From positions 1 through 8,070 of the forward strand of contig JAQUCQ010000144.1 in assembly GCA_028686145.1 (NCBI GenBank): 8,070 nt of DNA, written 5' to 3'. Under the pieces are notes generated by a model that saw only the letters and a program-made list of their open reading frames with translations, made no database searches and had not been told where the DNA came from. Position numbers and translations under genes: made by a program. Positions 1 through 5,499 of this stretch are shown one piece after another. Position 1 is the stretch's first letter. Every line of letters starts with the position of its first letter. The DNA is from Desulfuromonadaceae bacterium (GTDB taxonomy: Bacteria > Desulfobacterota > Desulfuromonadia > Geobacterales > Pseudopelobacteraceae).

Positions 1-146
1 CGTTCTGGCAGACTGTCCACTGAGTCGGAGCAGTTTTTGCTGTAAACCAGGCATTCATCTTTTCCTTCGATTTGCCCAGCGGCAAAAACAGGAAGTGCAC
101 TAAGTACGACAACGACGGCACAAACGGATACGATAACATTTTTCAT
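1..146 (-). CDS. Small exported protein with a cysteine pair, 5' part only
   Basis: Only the first 48 codons are in the window; the gene runs off the left edge. The start ATG at 144-146 overlaps the TGA of the upstream helix-turn-helix gene as ATGA, and AAAAGGGG lies just upstream as ribosome binding site, so translation is probably coupled. Residues 1-22 are a Sec signal peptide: MKN, a long hydrophobic stretch of V, A and L, then P-V-F-A-A as the likely cleavage region. The mature part begins GQIEGKDECLVYSKNC, with Cys32 and Cys39 seven residues apart, which could form a disulfide or bind a ligand in the periplasm. No enzymatic motif is visible. Small exported proteins with a D-E-C-L-x6-C start seem familiar from Geobacter-like bacteria, but I recall no assigned function. 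The exported-protein call is firm; the function is unknown. Confidence 0.7.
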   Translation of the reverse strand, partial: MKNVIVSVCAVVVVLSALPVFAAGQIEGKDECLVYSKNCSDSVDSLPE

Positions 147-475
147 AATTTGGCCCCTTTTCCTTTATTTTCCCACGGCGTACGCTGTGAAAAATGGTTT
201 ATGTTGCGCCTGACAAAAAACTTATGAATTGATTGACCACTTAAAGATATCCCCTCAACCATAAGTGAATCTGCAATCTTTTTTGGCCCCCAACTAGGGT
301 GTTTATTCACTAAAGACAATATTGTCTCATGCGCTCTATGAGTTTCTGCTTTCGAAACGAAAATCCAGGATTTTGATTTCGAGGTTTTTATATTCGCCCG
401 ATCGGATGAGTAATTAAATTCTAAAATCTCCTGCCGGATCAGTACTCTATCGAAATTAATATACTGTTCATGCAT
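143..475 (-). CDS. Small helix-turn-helix protein, transposase/integrase-like DNA-binding domain
   Basis: A 110-residue protein. Residues about 46-95 form a helix-turn-helix of the kind at the N-terminus of IS481/IS3-type transposases: HRAHETILSLVNKHP, then SWGPKKIADSL, then a second helix around GISLSGQSIHKFFVRR. The catalytic DDE part of a transposase is absent, so this is either a leftover of an insertion sequence or a domesticated DNA-binding protein. The basic C-terminus (NKGKGAKL) fits DNA contact. The start ATG at 475 has AAAAGGGG about 8 bases upstream. Its stop overlaps the start of the exported-protein gene (ATGA), so the two form an operon. A perfect 7-base inverted repeat lies 20 bases upstream and could be its own operator (inference). 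Local composition is AT-rich, which fits acquired DNA. The HTH call is likely; the regulatory role is a guess. Confidence 0.65.
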   Translation of the reverse strand: MHEQYINFDRVLIRQEILEFNYSSDRANIKTSKSKSWIFVSKAETHRAHETILSLVNKHPSWGPKKIADSLMVEGISLSGQSIHKFFVRRNINHFSQRTPWENKGKGAKL

Positions 476-495
476 ATTAAACCCCTTTTAAATTA

Positions 496-513
496 ACGGT
501 ACGATTGTACCGT
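496..513. promoter_or_regulatory. Perfect 7-base inverted repeat upstream of the HTH gene
   Basis: ACGGTAC and GTACCGT flank a 4-base centre, 20 bases before the HTH gene's start. Read on the minus strand, the centre contains TACAAT (504-509), a five-of-six match to a -10 box, so a protein bound here would block a promoter at this spot. No good -35 hexamer is visible. It could instead be the hairpin of a weak terminator for the upstream membrane-protein gene that stops at 538, but only TAATTTAAAA follows it and not a clean T tract. Confidence 0.4.
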
Positions 514-537
514 CGTATTACACCGAAAGCAGGTTCA

Positions 538-1311
538 TCAAACCGACAAAAGCTTTTTTTCTCGAATACTTAAATAGATAACCATGCCGGCAATACTTAC
601 CAAAAAAAGTCCACTTGTGACCATGGCACCCAAGCCCAGACCACCGTCGGTGAGCGGCTGGGAGAGTAGATCACCGCACGAGGCACCAAAAGGACGGGTC
701 AGAATGTAAGCAATCCAGAATGCTCCAATGGCATTGGCTTTAAAGAGGTAATAGGAAATAGTTATCACACCGATCAGGGAACCAAATATCAACGCCGATT
801 TCGCATACCCCAAGCCGAGTCCTTCTGCTGTCAGGTCGCCTGCGGCCGTCCCCAGGGCAAAGGTAAAGAGAATGGCTGCCCAGTAAAACAGTTCACGTCT
901 GGTGGTAAAGATGGAGTGAATTGACAGCGTTTTTTCGCAGGCATACCAGACTCCAAATGTAACCAGCAGCGCACAGCCGAAAATAATGGTTGTTGTTTGC
1001 AGCGCAATACCGAAGTTGTCAACAAGGTTGTCTGTAATAAGGGTTCCCACAATACTGATCAGGACGACAACTGACCAGTACAACCAAGGCACGTATTTTT
1101 TGACGCGCAGTTGTAAGAACAGAAATACCGCCAGCAGAGCCCCCATAACGGCTGAGGTTCCCGTCAGTCCTAAATGCAGGTTGAAGTTGAGAAAATCAGC
1201 AGCCGTTTCGCCGACGGTGGTAGCCATTATCTTGATAAACCAGAAGTAAAGCGTGACTTCCGGGACCTTGTTGAATAGTTGCGTTGCACTCTCACTGAGT
1301 GGTGATTTCAT
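538..1311 (-). CDS. COG4705-type multi-pass membrane protein with four internal repeats
   Basis: A 257-residue inner-membrane protein, matching from memory the uncharacterised COG4705 family, including its usual start (NKVPEVTLYFW) and full length. It is almost entirely hydrophobic, with about eight membrane segments. Four units share aromatic-Trp, nine residues, Gly, four residues, Asp: W24/G34/D39, W79/G89/D94, W144/G154/D159 and W199/G209/D214. Each is followed by a Gly-rich loop and a second membrane segment (for example GLGLGYAKSALIFGSLIG). The spacing is 55, 65 and 55 residues, the longer middle gap being a charged loop around residues 125-140 (EKTLSIHSIFTTRRE). Repeated buried acidic residues suggest a transporter or ion-binding role, but that is inference. 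GGAGAG lies 5 bases before the ATG. It follows the PepSY gene by 131 bases and probably has its own promoter. Confidence 0.85.
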   Translation of the reverse strand: MKSPLSESATQLFNKVPEVTLYFWFIKIMATTVGETAADFLNFNLHLGLTGTSAVMGALLAVFLFLQLRVKKYVPWLYWSVVVLISIVGTLITDNLVDNFGIALQTTTIIFGCALLVTFGVWYACEKTLSIHSIFTTRRELFYWAAILFTFALGTAAGDLTAEGLGLGYAKSALIFGSLIGVITISYYLFKANAIGAFWIAYILTRPFGASCGDLLSQPLTDGGLGLGAMVTSGLFLVSIAGMVIYLSIREKKLLSV

Positions 1312-1327
1312 ATAAACTCTCCGGTGT

Positions 1328-1346
1328 AATTAGTTTGACGCTAATT
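1328..1346. promoter_or_regulatory. Inverted repeat just upstream of the COG4705 gene's ribosome binding site
   Basis: AATTAG and CTAATT are perfect 6-base arms around a 7-base spacer, only 5 bases upstream of the GGAGAG ribosome binding site (1317-1322). It lies downstream of a likely promoter, so it could be an operator in the leader or a small RNA stem controlling access to the start. The arms are AT-rich and short, so chance is possible. Confidence 0.3.
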
Positions 1347-1365
1347 CTGAATCCTGCCGTGCCTT

Positions 1366-1394
1366 ATAATAGTAGCCCTTCTCATGCCGGTCAT
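1366..1394 (-). promoter_or_regulatory. Possible sigma-70-type promoter for the COG4705 gene
   Basis: On the minus strand ATGACC (1389-1394, four of six to TTGACA) is separated by 17 bases from TATTAT (1366-1371, five of six to TATAAT). This would start a transcript about 50 bases before the ATG. It sits in the gap after the PepSY stop, where no terminator is visible, so read-through from the PepSY promoter is also possible. Confidence 0.35.
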
Positions 1395-1442
1395 CTCAGC
1401 CAGTTTTGTTCTCAACTCCCGCCTCCCCTGTGATTACGGTCG

Positions 1443-1751
1443 CTAGTCCGGATTAGAGCCTTCCGGGGCATTTTCCAGCACCGTGCCGGTTTGAGCATCT
1501 ACACCGACTTCCTGCGTGATCTTACCGTGCTTAATATCGAAAGAGTAGCGCAGGCCGCTACCGCCGTGTTCTTTTTCAAGTTCCTCATCAGTAATTTTGC
1601 CTGGATGGGCCTTGAGGGCTATTAACCGCGCCTCGCTCATGCTGACCTTGGCTTTCCCTGCAAGCTTTTGCCCCGTATAGGCTTGTGCGGACAGAACGCC
1701 GGCCGTGGAGATGACGGCGAAGGTTACTGCTACCTTGATTGTGCGTTTCAT
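1443..1751 (-). CDS. Exported PepSY-domain protein
   Basis: A 102-residue protein. The frame is open further upstream, but the ATG at 1751 is chosen because GGAGGT lies 6 bases before it and because it opens directly on a signal peptide: MKRTIKVAVTFAVISTAGVL then SAQA, with cleavage likely after residue 24. Residues about 33-97 are one PepSY domain: the helix VSMSEARLIALKAHPGKI, then a beta sheet with LRYSFDIKHGKITQEVGVDAQTGTVLE. The V-D-x2-T-G-x-V ending is typical. PepSY proteins are periplasmic; the domain was proposed to inhibit peptidases and is often found beside sensor-kinase genes, where it may act on the signal. A 32-base element shared with the gene next to the two-component system lies about 45 bases upstream of the ATG, so control by that system is likely (inference). 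Confidence 0.88.
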   Translation of the reverse strand: MKRTIKVAVTFAVISTAGVLSAQAYTGQKLAGKAKVSMSEARLIALKAHPGKITDEELEKEHGGSGLRYSFDIKHGKITQEVGVDAQTGTVLENAPEGSNPD

Positions 1752-1796
1752 AATGGTACCTCCAGTTGTTTTGTTGAATCGATGCTTCATGATGTA

Positions 1797-1829
1797 ACAA
1801 TAGAGGAGAAAACTTAGCTGAAGATTAGG
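1797..1829 (-). promoter_or_regulatory. Copy A of shared promoter element: direct-repeat box plus -10, upstream of the PepSY gene
   Basis: On the minus strand the box CCTAATCTTCAGCTAAG (1813-1829) holds two CTAA half-sites 11 bases apart, followed after 10 bases by TATTGT (1797-1802) as a probable -10. The -35 position falls inside the box, as in promoters activated by OmpR/PmrA-class regulators. Positions 1796-1827 match 5292-5323 at 30 of 32 bases. The predicted transcript start is about 40 bases before the PepSY ATG. A TTGACA also lies further upstream (1842-1847) without a matching -10. The regulator is inferred, not shown. Confidence 0.6.
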
Positions 1830-1880
1830 AGGGAGATTTTTTGTCAATTAAAGCTGCCACGATACCTTGCGGGCTCCGGC

Positions 1881-1924
1881 AAAAATGCAAAGAGGAGCAC
1901 GCTTTTTAAGGCTATGCTCCTCTT
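1881..1924 (-). terminator. Intrinsic terminator after the small DTV-motif gene
   Basis: AAGAGGAGCA (1890-1899) pairs perfectly over 10 bases with TGCTCCTCTT (1915-1924) across a 15-base loop. Read on the minus strand the stem is followed by TGCATTTTT, a T-rich tail. It lies 36 bases after the stop of the gene at 1961-2221 and separates it from the PepSY promoter. The other strand has a weaker tail (GTTTTG). Confidence 0.75.
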
Positions 1925-1960
1925 GTTTTGGTATGAACTGTGATGCCTCTGCTTGTATTT

Positions 1961-2221
1961 TTAACTCTTGCCTCTTAATTTTTCTGATGATTTTTCTGCT
2001 GCCGTTTCTTTAGCTTCCACTGCAAGTGTATCGCCATCACTTGCCAACATTTGGACTGCTTGAGGAGATATTGTTACTGTGTCTGTCTTGGCTGATTGAA
2101 CTGTTTTCTGGGCATCCTGATTGATTTGAGGTACAGAAGCAGCTAGATCTGTTTTGACCTGCGGATTCACTTCTGCAGGTGTAGCAGCTACACTGTTGGG
2201 AGATAATTGTGCAATCGACAT
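1961..2221 (-). CDS. Small unrecognised protein with DTVTIS motif
   Basis: An 86-residue protein. The frame is open back to 2311, but the ATG at 2221 is chosen because GGAGGA lies 7 bases upstream (2229-2234), while the earlier ATG has no such site. There is no signal peptide or membrane segment. The first 45 residues are rich in Ala, Gln, Val, Thr and Pro and look disordered. Residues 47-59 read DTVTISPQAVQML, a short motif also seen, in changed form, in the gene at 4820-5233 and resembling segments of FlgM and other flagellar-linked small proteins. The tail (KETAAEKSSEKLRGKS) is charged and may be helical. A perfect TATAAT (2297-2302) lies upstream without a good -35. It follows the ABC permease gene by 98 bases and ends before a clear terminator. 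Function unknown. Confidence 0.68.
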   Translation of the reverse strand: MSIAQLSPNSVAATPAEVNPQVKTDLAASVPQINQDAQKTVQSAKTDTVTISPQAVQMLASDGDTLAVEAKETAAEKSSEKLRGKS

Positions 2222-2319
2222 GTGATCTTCCTCCGATCTGATTTGGTTTATATCTGTTTCTATCGGATATTTCTTGAGAATATTGATCAAATTAGAATTA
2301 TAATTTAGCACATCACCCG

Positions 2320-3585
2320 TTACTCATGGCTCAAGGCGGCAATCGGATCCAGCTGGGTGGCCTTCCACGCTGGATAAAAGCCGAAGAAAACACCCACCCC
2401 TAACGCAAATAGCGGAGCAACAATCAAGGCCTCCAGAGGAATGGACATAGGCCACCCCATAAAATACCCAATGCTAAAAGATCCCGCGACACCGGCAAAG
2501 ACTCCCAGAAAACCTCCGGACAAACTTAATATGACGGCCTCTTCCATGAATTGAATTTGTATGGCCCGGGTAGTGGCCCCAACTGCGAGGCGGATGCCAA
2601 TTTCCCGCGTTCGTTCGGTCACCGATACAAGCATTACATTCATGATCCCGATTCCGCCAACAAGGAGAGCGATCGATGCAATGCTTATGAGAAGAAGTTC
2701 GAGCGTCCGTTTGGCAGCGATCTGGGCCTTGATAACCTCTTCCGGATGGCGAATATTGAAATCATCCCCCGCACCTGGCAGGATATGATGCCGCTGGCGC
2801 AGCAGGGCAGTGATCGAGTCTATCGCCGGATTTGCATCATCAAGCGAGAAGGCTGAACATAAAATATCGTCCAGCCAGACAAAACCCTTACCCTTCAGTT
2901 TCTTCAGTACCGTTGTATAGGGCAAAATGATCGTGTCATCTTGGTCCCGTCCATTGCCTGACTGGCCTTTCGGCGCCAGTACGCCGAGGACCGTAAACGG
3001 CTTGTTATTGATCCGAACAATCTGACCAATGGCCTCTTTCTGACCGAATAGCTCTTGACGTACTGTTTGCCCGATCAAGCAAACGTTGGTACTATGCAGC
3101 ACGTCCTCTCTTGTGAATGGTGTTCCGTCCACCAGATCCCATCGCTTTATTTCCAAGTACTCGGGGGTAACTCCACGGTAATGTGTCGTCCAATTATGGT
3201 TTCCCGAGATAATGGTTACCGTCCCATCCACATTCGGGGATACACTTTTAATCGACGACACTTCGTTACTGATGGCCTCTGCATCTCCCATTGTGAGTGA
3301 AGACATCCCGTGGCTGCCAGAGCGCACCCCGTTTATATTCCGGGACCCCGCCTCAATCCACACGAGATTATCTCCCAGATTTTGAAGCTGCCGTTCGGCA
3401 AGCTTCGAGCCGGCAGCGCCGATGGCCACGACACACACTACTGCGGCAATGCCAATAGTAATCCCGATTGCCGAAAGTGCACTCCGCATCTTATTTCGCA
3501 AAAGTGAGCGGAAGGCCTCACGACCGAAAAAACTGAGCGAAGCTTCAATGACACTGTTTGTAATACCGGACAGGTGCTTCTCCAT
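2320..3585 (-). CDS. MacB/FtsX-type ABC transporter permease without ATPase domain
   Basis: A 421-residue inner-membrane protein of the MacB-like family. TM1 is about residues 37-58 after the cytoplasmic helix FRSLLRNKMRSALSAIGI, which is typical. A large periplasmic core follows (about 60-290), then three segments at about 295-322, 350-374 and 383-403. VSVTERTREIGIRLAVGAT (about 320-338) is the conserved cytoplasmic coupling region that contacts the ATPase, and the end PAWKATQLDPIAALSHE is characteristic. Full MacB has an N-terminal ATPase domain; this protein is the separate-permease type and needs a partner ATPase and usually a HlyD-type adaptor, neither of which is in the window. Related systems export macrolides, peptides or lipoproteins, or transmit mechanical force; the substrate cannot be read here. 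The start ATG has no good ribosome binding site. It lies 60 bases after the PAP2 gene and may share its transcript. Confidence 0.88.
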   Translation of the reverse strand: MEKHLSGITNSVIEASLSFFGREAFRSLLRNKMRSALSAIGITIGIAAVVCVVAIGAAGSKLAERQLQNLGDNLVWIEAGSRNINGVRSGSHGMSSLTMGDAEAISNEVSSIKSVSPNVDGTVTIISGNHNWTTHYRGVTPEYLEIKRWDLVDGTPFTREDVLHSTNVCLIGQTVRQELFGQKEAIGQIVRINNKPFTVLGVLAPKGQSGNGRDQDDTIILPYTTVLKKLKGKGFVWLDDILCSAFSLDDANPAIDSITALLRQRHHILPGAGDDFNIRHPEEVIKAQIAAKRTLELLLISIASIALLVGGIGIMNVMLVSVTERTREIGIRLAVGATTRAIQIQFMEEAVILSLSGGFLGVFAGVAGSFSIGYFMGWPMSIPLEALIVAPLFALGVGVFFGFYPAWKATQLDPIAALSHE

Positions 3586-3645
3586 TAATAAAAAGGTTCA
3601 ATAGTAGCGTTTTGACGCCATAATTTCGGGCACAAAAAATAGAAA

Positions 3646-4590
3646 CTAGAATTTGTATGAAACTGCCAACCCTTTGTAGTCACTGCTGACCATCGGAACA
3701 ATAGATATATTATGAGCAGTATTATTTTTATGGAATTTGACGACTGTCTGACCGACAAAGTATCCTAAAGCGGCACCAAAAAAGACGTCAGAGGCCCAAT
3801 GTTCATTCCCATATACACGGGAAAGTCCTGTCAGGGCTGCCAAAGTGTAGGCAATTGGCGGAACAAACCATATCTCTTTGTATTCCTCTGCAAAAACTGT
3901 CGCAATAGAAAAAGCAGAAGAAGTATGGCCGGAACAAAAAGATAAATTCTTTAAACTCAGCCGCGGTCCCTTCCAAGTATTGGGAGAAGCACCGGTATTT
4001 GGCCGTGCACGTTGGGTGGTTACTTTTAGCACCTCGGTAAACAATGAACTGATGGCAAGACTTTCTATGGCAAGCAAGGAAGTCTTACGTGCTTTTGTAT
4101 CATCTGCGAGATACCCGTAGAGATAAAAAGCGCCAACTGGAGGGAGAGTATAGAGAGGATTTCCAAGATCGTTTCCTACTGATGCAAACTTATTGGCAAC
4201 GGAGCTCTGATGGTTTTGAGCATAATTACGAATATCACCATCAAGAAGATAGATGCCACCTGTAACGCCGACTACCGTAGCGGCTTTCAACCAGTCACTT
4301 ACGTCCCATTTTAGAGGAGAGACCAGGATTTTGCCGGCGTCAGTAAAGATACCTTTGGCATATTCAAGCGATATTTTATCGTCTGATGTTGTCAAGTCAC
4401 CCGGCTTGGGTTGGAGATTTATCGTGACGGCAGGTATAACGGTAGTTTGTTCCACGATGGAACTATTGAGTGGCTCAGCAAAAGCCGAAAAAGAGAAAAT
4501 AATTGAATATGCTAGAATAATAATTGTGACGATTCTGTTGTTATGCTTTGTAAGCAAAGTTGCTGTGGTGCTTAATATCTTATGACTCAA
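3646..4590 (-). CDS. Exported PAP2-family lipid phosphatase, TTG start
   Basis: The open frame continues to 4878, but that stretch contains an intrinsic terminator (4664-4709). A strong GGAGG lies four bases before a TTG at 4590, just ahead of a signal peptide, so TTG is taken as the start and the protein has 314 residues. The signal peptide is about residues 18-38, ending FSFSAFA before EP. The PAP2 catalytic signature is present: K189-x6-R196-P197, then S220-G221-H222, then S257-R258-x5-H264-x3-D268, with the two histidines and the aspartate of the usual mechanism. The usual Pro of PSGH is Cys219 (FCSGHTSSAF). Such enzymes remove phosphate from isoprenyl diphosphates, phosphatidic acid or lipid A at the periplasmic side. 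The C-terminus (ISIVPMVSSDYKGLAVSYKF) alternates polar and hydrophobic residues and ends in Phe, like an outer-membrane strand. The ABC permease gene follows by 60 bases. Confidence 0.85.
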   Translation of the reverse strand: MSHKILSTTATLLTKHNNRIVTIIILAYSIIFSFSAFAEPLNSSIVEQTTVIPAVTINLQPKPGDLTTSDDKISLEYAKGIFTDAGKILVSPLKWDVSDWLKAATVVGVTGGIYLLDGDIRNYAQNHQSSVANKFASVGNDLGNPLYTLPPVGAFYLYGYLADDTKARKTSLLAIESLAISSLFTEVLKVTTQRARPNTGASPNTWKGPRLSLKNLSFCSGHTSSAFSIATVFAEEYKEIWFVPPIAYTLAALTGLSRVYGNEHWASDVFFGAALGYFVGQTVVKFHKNNTAHNISIVPMVSSDYKGLAVSYKF

Positions 4591-4663
4591 ATTTCCTCCG
4601 AATATTCGCTTGCCGGTTTTATTCAGTTGTTTCTCAGACGCCCCCTTTGCCAGCTGAGCACAT

Positions 4664-4709
4664 AAAAAAGCCGGAACGCGTATATCAAGGGATATCACTG
4701 CGCCCCGAC
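4664..4709 (-). terminator. Intrinsic terminator between the small HTH gene and the PAP2 gene
   Basis: On the minus strand GTCGGGGCGC (4700-4709) pairs with GCGTTCCGGC (4670-4679) over 10 base pairs including G-U pairs. An inner stem ATATC/GATAT closes a CCTT loop, and six T residues (4664-4669) follow directly. It lies 110 bases after the stop of the upstream gene and 73 bases before the PAP2 start. It could end that transcript fully or act as an attenuator for the PAP2 and ABC genes; no known riboswitch was recognised in the leader. Confidence 0.75.
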
Positions 4710-4819
4710 AATTTTTGTGAAACCTTGTGACTTTCCGTTTAACCCTTGCGATGTGACCATCTATCTGAATTGTGATGCTTTTAGACTGTTCAAAACGTAT
4801 AAACTGAGCCGAATTATGC

Positions 4820-5233
4820 CTATTTTTTACCTTGTGCCGTTTCCGTTGTTTTTTGGCTTCCCGATTCTGTTGTTTCATCTGCGGGGGTAGATATTTGAGG
4901 CGTTGTAGTCGTATTCGGTGTTGTTTGTTTTACCTCAGGAGCTGGCGAAGTTACTGGAGCCGCTGTGGTAATTGGCGCTGCAACTTTTATGCTTAGGTAC
5001 TGATCAACGGTTTTTATATCTACTCCCATTTTCAAAGCAATCTGTGCAGGCTTCTGACCCGACAGCTTCAAAGACTTGGCAAGAGCTGCACCCGTAAGTT
5101 CTACAGTATCGTGTTGCGGTAGGGTTGCTTCGGTTTTTGCAGTATGTGGCGTTGTGGTAACCTCTGGTTTTTGTGGGGTGAGAGCCGCTTGCGCCGTTGT
5201 AACAGAATGTGACGAAACTCCAGATACATCCAT
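4820..5233 (-). CDS. Small protein with DTV motif, predicted helix-turn-helix and Thr/Pro-rich tail
   Basis: A 137-residue protein with a good ribosome binding site (AAAAGGAG, 7 bases before the ATG). There is no signal peptide. Residues 1-40 are Thr/Ala/Val-rich and probably disordered. Residues 42-50 (DTVELTGAA) match the motif of the gene at 1961-2221. Residues about 54-82 (SLKLSGQKPAQIALKMG then VDIKTVDQYL) look like a helix-turn-helix of the sigma-70 region 4 or LuxR type, with the pattern Q-I-A-x-K-M-G-x5-T-V. Residues 83-137 are low-complexity Thr/Pro/Ala/Glu ending in Lys-Lys. It is probably cytoplasmic and may bind DNA or another protein, but no named family is recognised. It lies 266 bases downstream of the kinase gene and has its own promoter carrying copy B of the shared element, so it is probably a target of the adjacent two-component system. 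Confidence 0.72.
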   Translation of the reverse strand: MDVSGVSSHSVTTAQAALTPQKPEVTTTPHTAKTEATLPQHDTVELTGAALAKSLKLSGQKPAQIALKMGVDIKTVDQYLSIKVAAPITTAAPVTSPAPEVKQTTPNTTTTPQISTPADETTESGSQKTTETAQGKK

Positions 5234-5292
5234 GATTTTTCTCCTTTTATGTGGCTTGCCCAGCTTTTAAATGGTTTCAGACCTGTGGGAAA

Positions 5293-5325
5293 ACAATAGA
5301 GGAGAAAACTTAACTGAATATTAAG
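5293..5325 (-). promoter_or_regulatory. Copy B of shared promoter element: direct-repeat box plus -10, upstream of the small HTH gene
   Basis: On the minus strand the box CTTAATATTCAGTTAAG (5309-5325) has two TTAA half-sites 11 bases apart, followed after 10 bases by TATTGT (5293-5298). It resembles the published PmrA box (two TTAA-centred hexamers separated by five bases), apart from a G at the first base of the second half. The spacing and spacer sequence equal those of copy A. The predicted transcript start is about 53 bases before the ATG at 5233. Binding by the response regulator encoded at 6819-7481 is inferred. Confidence 0.65.
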
Positions 5326-5499
5326 TGGTGATTTATTTCCAGAAAGTGTTACAGGAGCGGGGTTTGATTACCTGATACAATGAGAGGATACTATAAGGAG
5401 TGACGACGGTTTCTGCCGAAGGAAATGTTGTTTTGACAATTCCCGTAGATTTTAAGGCTCCCAGACCTGGAGTTTTCAGAGTTCAGCTGCGTCCCGCCG

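Noticed and set aside
986..1249. Plus-strand open frames of 60-110 codons opposite the membrane protein, ABC permease, PAP2, kinase and regulator genes
   Set aside because: They are antisense shadows of well-supported genes, with no ribosome binding sites or recognisable domains.
1752..1847. N-terminal extension of the PepSY protein
   Set aside because: It would begin at a TTG inside the upstream promoter region, run through the shared regulatory element and the GGAGGT ribosome binding site, and displace the signal peptide from the N-terminus.
2222..2311. N-terminal extension of the small DTV-motif protein
   Set aside because: The ATG at 2311 has no ribosome binding site, while the ATG at 2221 has GGAGGA at ideal spacing; the extension also covers a TATAAT sequence.
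3395..3420. Palindrome-like GC-rich stretch with GGCAAGCTTCGAGCCGGC inside the ABC permease gene
   Set aside because: It encodes the normal residues after TM1 (AAGSKLAERQ) with no interruption, so it is explained by coding sequence.
4612..4635. A possible third copy of the shared element near the PAP2 start (AACTGAATA)
   Set aside because: Only nine bases match, in the opposite orientation, and the TTAA half-sites are missing.
4591..4819. Possible riboswitch (c-di-GMP/GEMM type) in the leader of the PAP2 gene
   Set aside because: The region has a good terminator hairpin, but the conserved GEMM core sequences could not be matched, and no other riboswitch class was recognised.
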